Below are positions 62,301 through 64,000 of a stretch of 64,000 nucleotides of DNA, one piece after another. The notes under the pieces were generated by a model, which searched no databases, was not told where the DNA came from, and saw only the letters and a list, made by a program, of their open reading frames with translations. The DNA comes from Fragum whitleyi (lineage: Eukaryota; Mollusca; Bivalvia; Cardiida; Cardiidae). Position numbers and translations under genes: made by a program. How positions within the stretch are numbered: position 1 is the first letter of the stretch; the number at the start of each line of letters is the position of its first letter. The stretch is taken from positions 62,001 through 126,000 of the forward strand of contig OX411559.1 in NCBI GenBank assembly GCA_948146395.1, read 5' to 3'.

Positions 62301-64000
62301 ATGTTAAATATTTTGGGTACCCATTTTTCGATCGACTGATGCGCCCATGCATCCATACCCACATCGTCCCAAACACGCGCGTTCACTAGCTATGCATGTG
62401 CACTTCAAATTAACACCGGTTTCGTTGCCGTCTGATGCATTCGATTGTGCGGTTATGCAGCATCCCTGACCCCTTGTTATTCGATTTAATAGTAATTATT
62501 TAATCCTGATTTAATGTTAAATATTTTAGGGTACCCATTTTTCGATCGACTGATGCGCCCATGCATCCATACCAATATCGTCCCAAACACGCGCGTTCGC
62601 TAGCTATGCATGTGCGCTTCAAATTAACACCGGTTTCGTTGCCGTCTGATGCATCCGTCTGTGCGTTTATGCAGCATCCCTGACCCCTTGTTATTCGATT
62701 TAATAGTAATTATTTAATCCTGATTTAATGTGAAATATTTTGGGTACCCATTTTTCGATCGACTGATGCGCTCATGCATCCATACCAACATCGTCCCAAA
62801 CACGCGCGTTCACTAGCTATGCATGTGCGCTTCAAATTAACACCGGTTTCGTTGCCGTCTGATGCATCCGTCTGTGCGTTTATGCAGCATCCCTGACCCC
62901 TTGTTATTCGATTTAATAGTAATTATTTAATCCTGATTTAATGTTAAATATTTTGGGTACCCATTTTTCGATCGACTGATGCGCCCATGCATCCATACCA
63001 ACATCGTCCTAAACACGCGCGTTCGCTAGCTATGCATGTGCGCTTCAAATAAACACCGGTTTCGTTGCCGTCTGATGCATCCGTCTGTGCGTTTATGCAG
63101 CATCCCTGACCCCTTGTTATTCGATTTAATAGTAATTATTTAATCCTGATTTAATGTTAAATATTTTGGGTACCCATTTTTCGATCGACTGATGCGCCCA
63201 TGCATCCATACCCACATCGTCCCAAACACACGCGTTCACTAGCTATGCATGTGCGCTTCAAATCAACACCGGTTTCGTTGCCGTCTGATGCATCCGTCTG
63301 TGCGTTTATGCAGCATCCCTGACCCCTTGTTATTCGATTTAATAGTAATTATTTAATCCTGATTTAATGTTAAATATTTTGGGTACCCATTTTTCGATCG
63401 ACTGATGCGCCCATGCATCCATACCAACATCGTTCAAAACACGCGCGTTCACTAGCTATGCATGTGCGCTTTAAATAAACACCGGTTTCGTTGCCGTCTG
63501 ATGCATTCGTCTGTGCGTTTATGCAGCATCCCTGACCCCTTGTTATTCGATTTAATAGTAATTATTTAATCCTGATTTAATGTTAAATATTTTGGGTACC
63601 CATTTTTAGATCGACTGATGCGCCCATGCATCCATACCAACATCGTCCCAAACACGCGCGTTCGCTAGCTATGCATGTGCGCTTCAAATTCACACCGGTT
63701 TCGTTGCCTTCTGATGCATCCGTCTGTGCGTTTATGCAGCATCCCTGACCCCTTGTTATTCGATTTAATAGTAATTATTTAATCCTGATTTAATGTTAAA
63801 TATTTTGGGTACCCATTTTTCGATCGACTGATGCGCCCATGCATCCATACCAACATCGTCCAAAACACGCGCGTTCACTAGCTATGCATGTGCGCTTCAA
63901 ATAAACACCGGTTTCGTTGCCGTCTGATACATCCGTCTGTGCGTTTATGCAGCATCCCTGACCCCTTGTTTTTCGATTCAATAGTAATTATTTAATCCTG
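62300..64000 (+). repeat. Right-hand end of the window: left-type satellite variants return
   Basis: There are about eight monomers. The CATTCGATTGTGCG monomer and its 214-bp TTTTAGGGT successor reappear here (62,438 and about 62,525) after being absent since 41 kb. They are followed by the GCGCTCATG, CGTCCTAAACAC, TTCAAATCAAC and GTCCAAAAC/AAATAAAC series seen at 32.2, 42.3 and 53.6 kb. The array runs off the window in mid-monomer at AATCCTG. Confidence 0.78.

Larger units (their letters stand above)
1..64000 (+). repeat. Satellite DNA array, about 213-bp monomer, about 300 tandem copies
   Basis: The TTTTTCGATCG motif recurs every 212-214 bases (for example 201, 414, 626, 838, 1051, 1264), and the complete monomer between occurrences is present each time, always on the same strand. 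No unique DNA, inverted segment, transposable element or gene interrupts it, and both window ends fall inside the array, so its true length is greater than 64 kb. Most monomers differ from the consensus at only a few positions. Runs this long and homogeneous are typical of eukaryotic constitutive heterochromatin such as a centromere or pericentromere; that location is inferred. I do not recognise the monomer as a named satellite family. No frame stays open for a whole monomer, so the array is judged non-coding. Confidence 0.97.

Noticed and set aside
1..64000. CRISPR array or iteron-type plasmid origin
   Set aside because: The repeat unit is 213 bp with no unique spacers, no leader and no cas or rep genes. 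Hundreds of contiguous copies do not fit either.
1..64000. Tandem rRNA, tRNA or snRNA gene cluster
   Set aside because: I see no tRNA A/B-box layout with cloverleaf arms, no conserved rRNA segments and no terminator-like T-run following a structured RNA. The TTTTT at monomer 1-5 has no such gene before it.
1..64000. Tandem copies of a transposon, LTR or helitron end
   Set aside because: The monomer has no terminal inverted repeats, target-site duplications, primer-binding site or coding remnant. Its ends are arbitrary because it is circularly continuous.
1..64000. Inverted monomers or orientation switch
   Set aside because: I looked for the reverse complement of the TTTTTCGATCGACTG and CCTGACCCC motifs as runs on the + strand and found none. 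All recognisable monomers share one orientation.

Overview
The whole 64,000-base window is one uninterrupted satellite DNA array. A monomer of about 213 bp is repeated head to tail roughly 300 times, always in the same orientation, from the first base to the last. I see no gene, RNA gene, transposon, CRISPR array, origin or other unique sequence. The longest ATG-started open frame is 70 codons, shorter than one 71-codon monomer, and every such frame is a read-through of the repeat.

The organism cannot be named from this sequence. Tens of kilobases of pure satellite point to constitutive heterochromatin of a eukaryote (pericentromere, centromere, subtelomere or a sex or B chromosome). The consensus monomer is about 43% GC and has 14 CpG where about 9.6 would be expected. 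That argues against a heavily CpG-methylated germ line and is compatible with an invertebrate, fungus or protist. I do not recognise the monomer as a named family.

The interesting content is the arrangement of variant monomers. Shared private variants show that blocks of the array were copied at many scales, with offsets that are almost always whole numbers of monomers. Position 1-8600 recurs at 9099-17700 at a fixed offset of 9098 bp. Much of 12.7-18.8 kb recurs again at 33.0-40.0 kb (offsets 20277, 20490 and 21129). Two copies of a further block lie at 21.85-24.62 and 24.99-27.55 kb, and 25.0-28.5 kb recurs at 33.0-36.6 kb (offset 8038). A 12-monomer insertion made of two 1279-bp units lies at 28,541-31,098. 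The stretch after it, 31.1-32.8 kb, matches both 36.6-37.3 kb (offset 5480) and 41.3-42.9 kb (offset 10168).

From about 43 kb rightward the variant repertoire changes. This part is built of other nested duplications: about 4.05 kb with an inner 853-bp doubling (43.2-50.0 kb), 640 bp (50.6-51.9 kb), 3195/2769 bp (52.9-57.4 kb), single and double monomers (57.4-58.5 kb), 3834 bp (54.9-56.0 versus 58.7-59.8 kb) and about 1278 bp (60.0-62.3 kb). The last 1.7 kb returns to left-hand variants.

Five copies of a shortened 154-bp monomer, all with the same 59-bp deletion, are landmarks for the left-hand copies. The whole pattern is what unequal crossover and gene conversion produce. Block ends are approximate because neighbouring monomers are very similar, and the offsets were counted by hand from variant markers. 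In the notes below, monomer positions count from the first T of the TTTTTCG motif.
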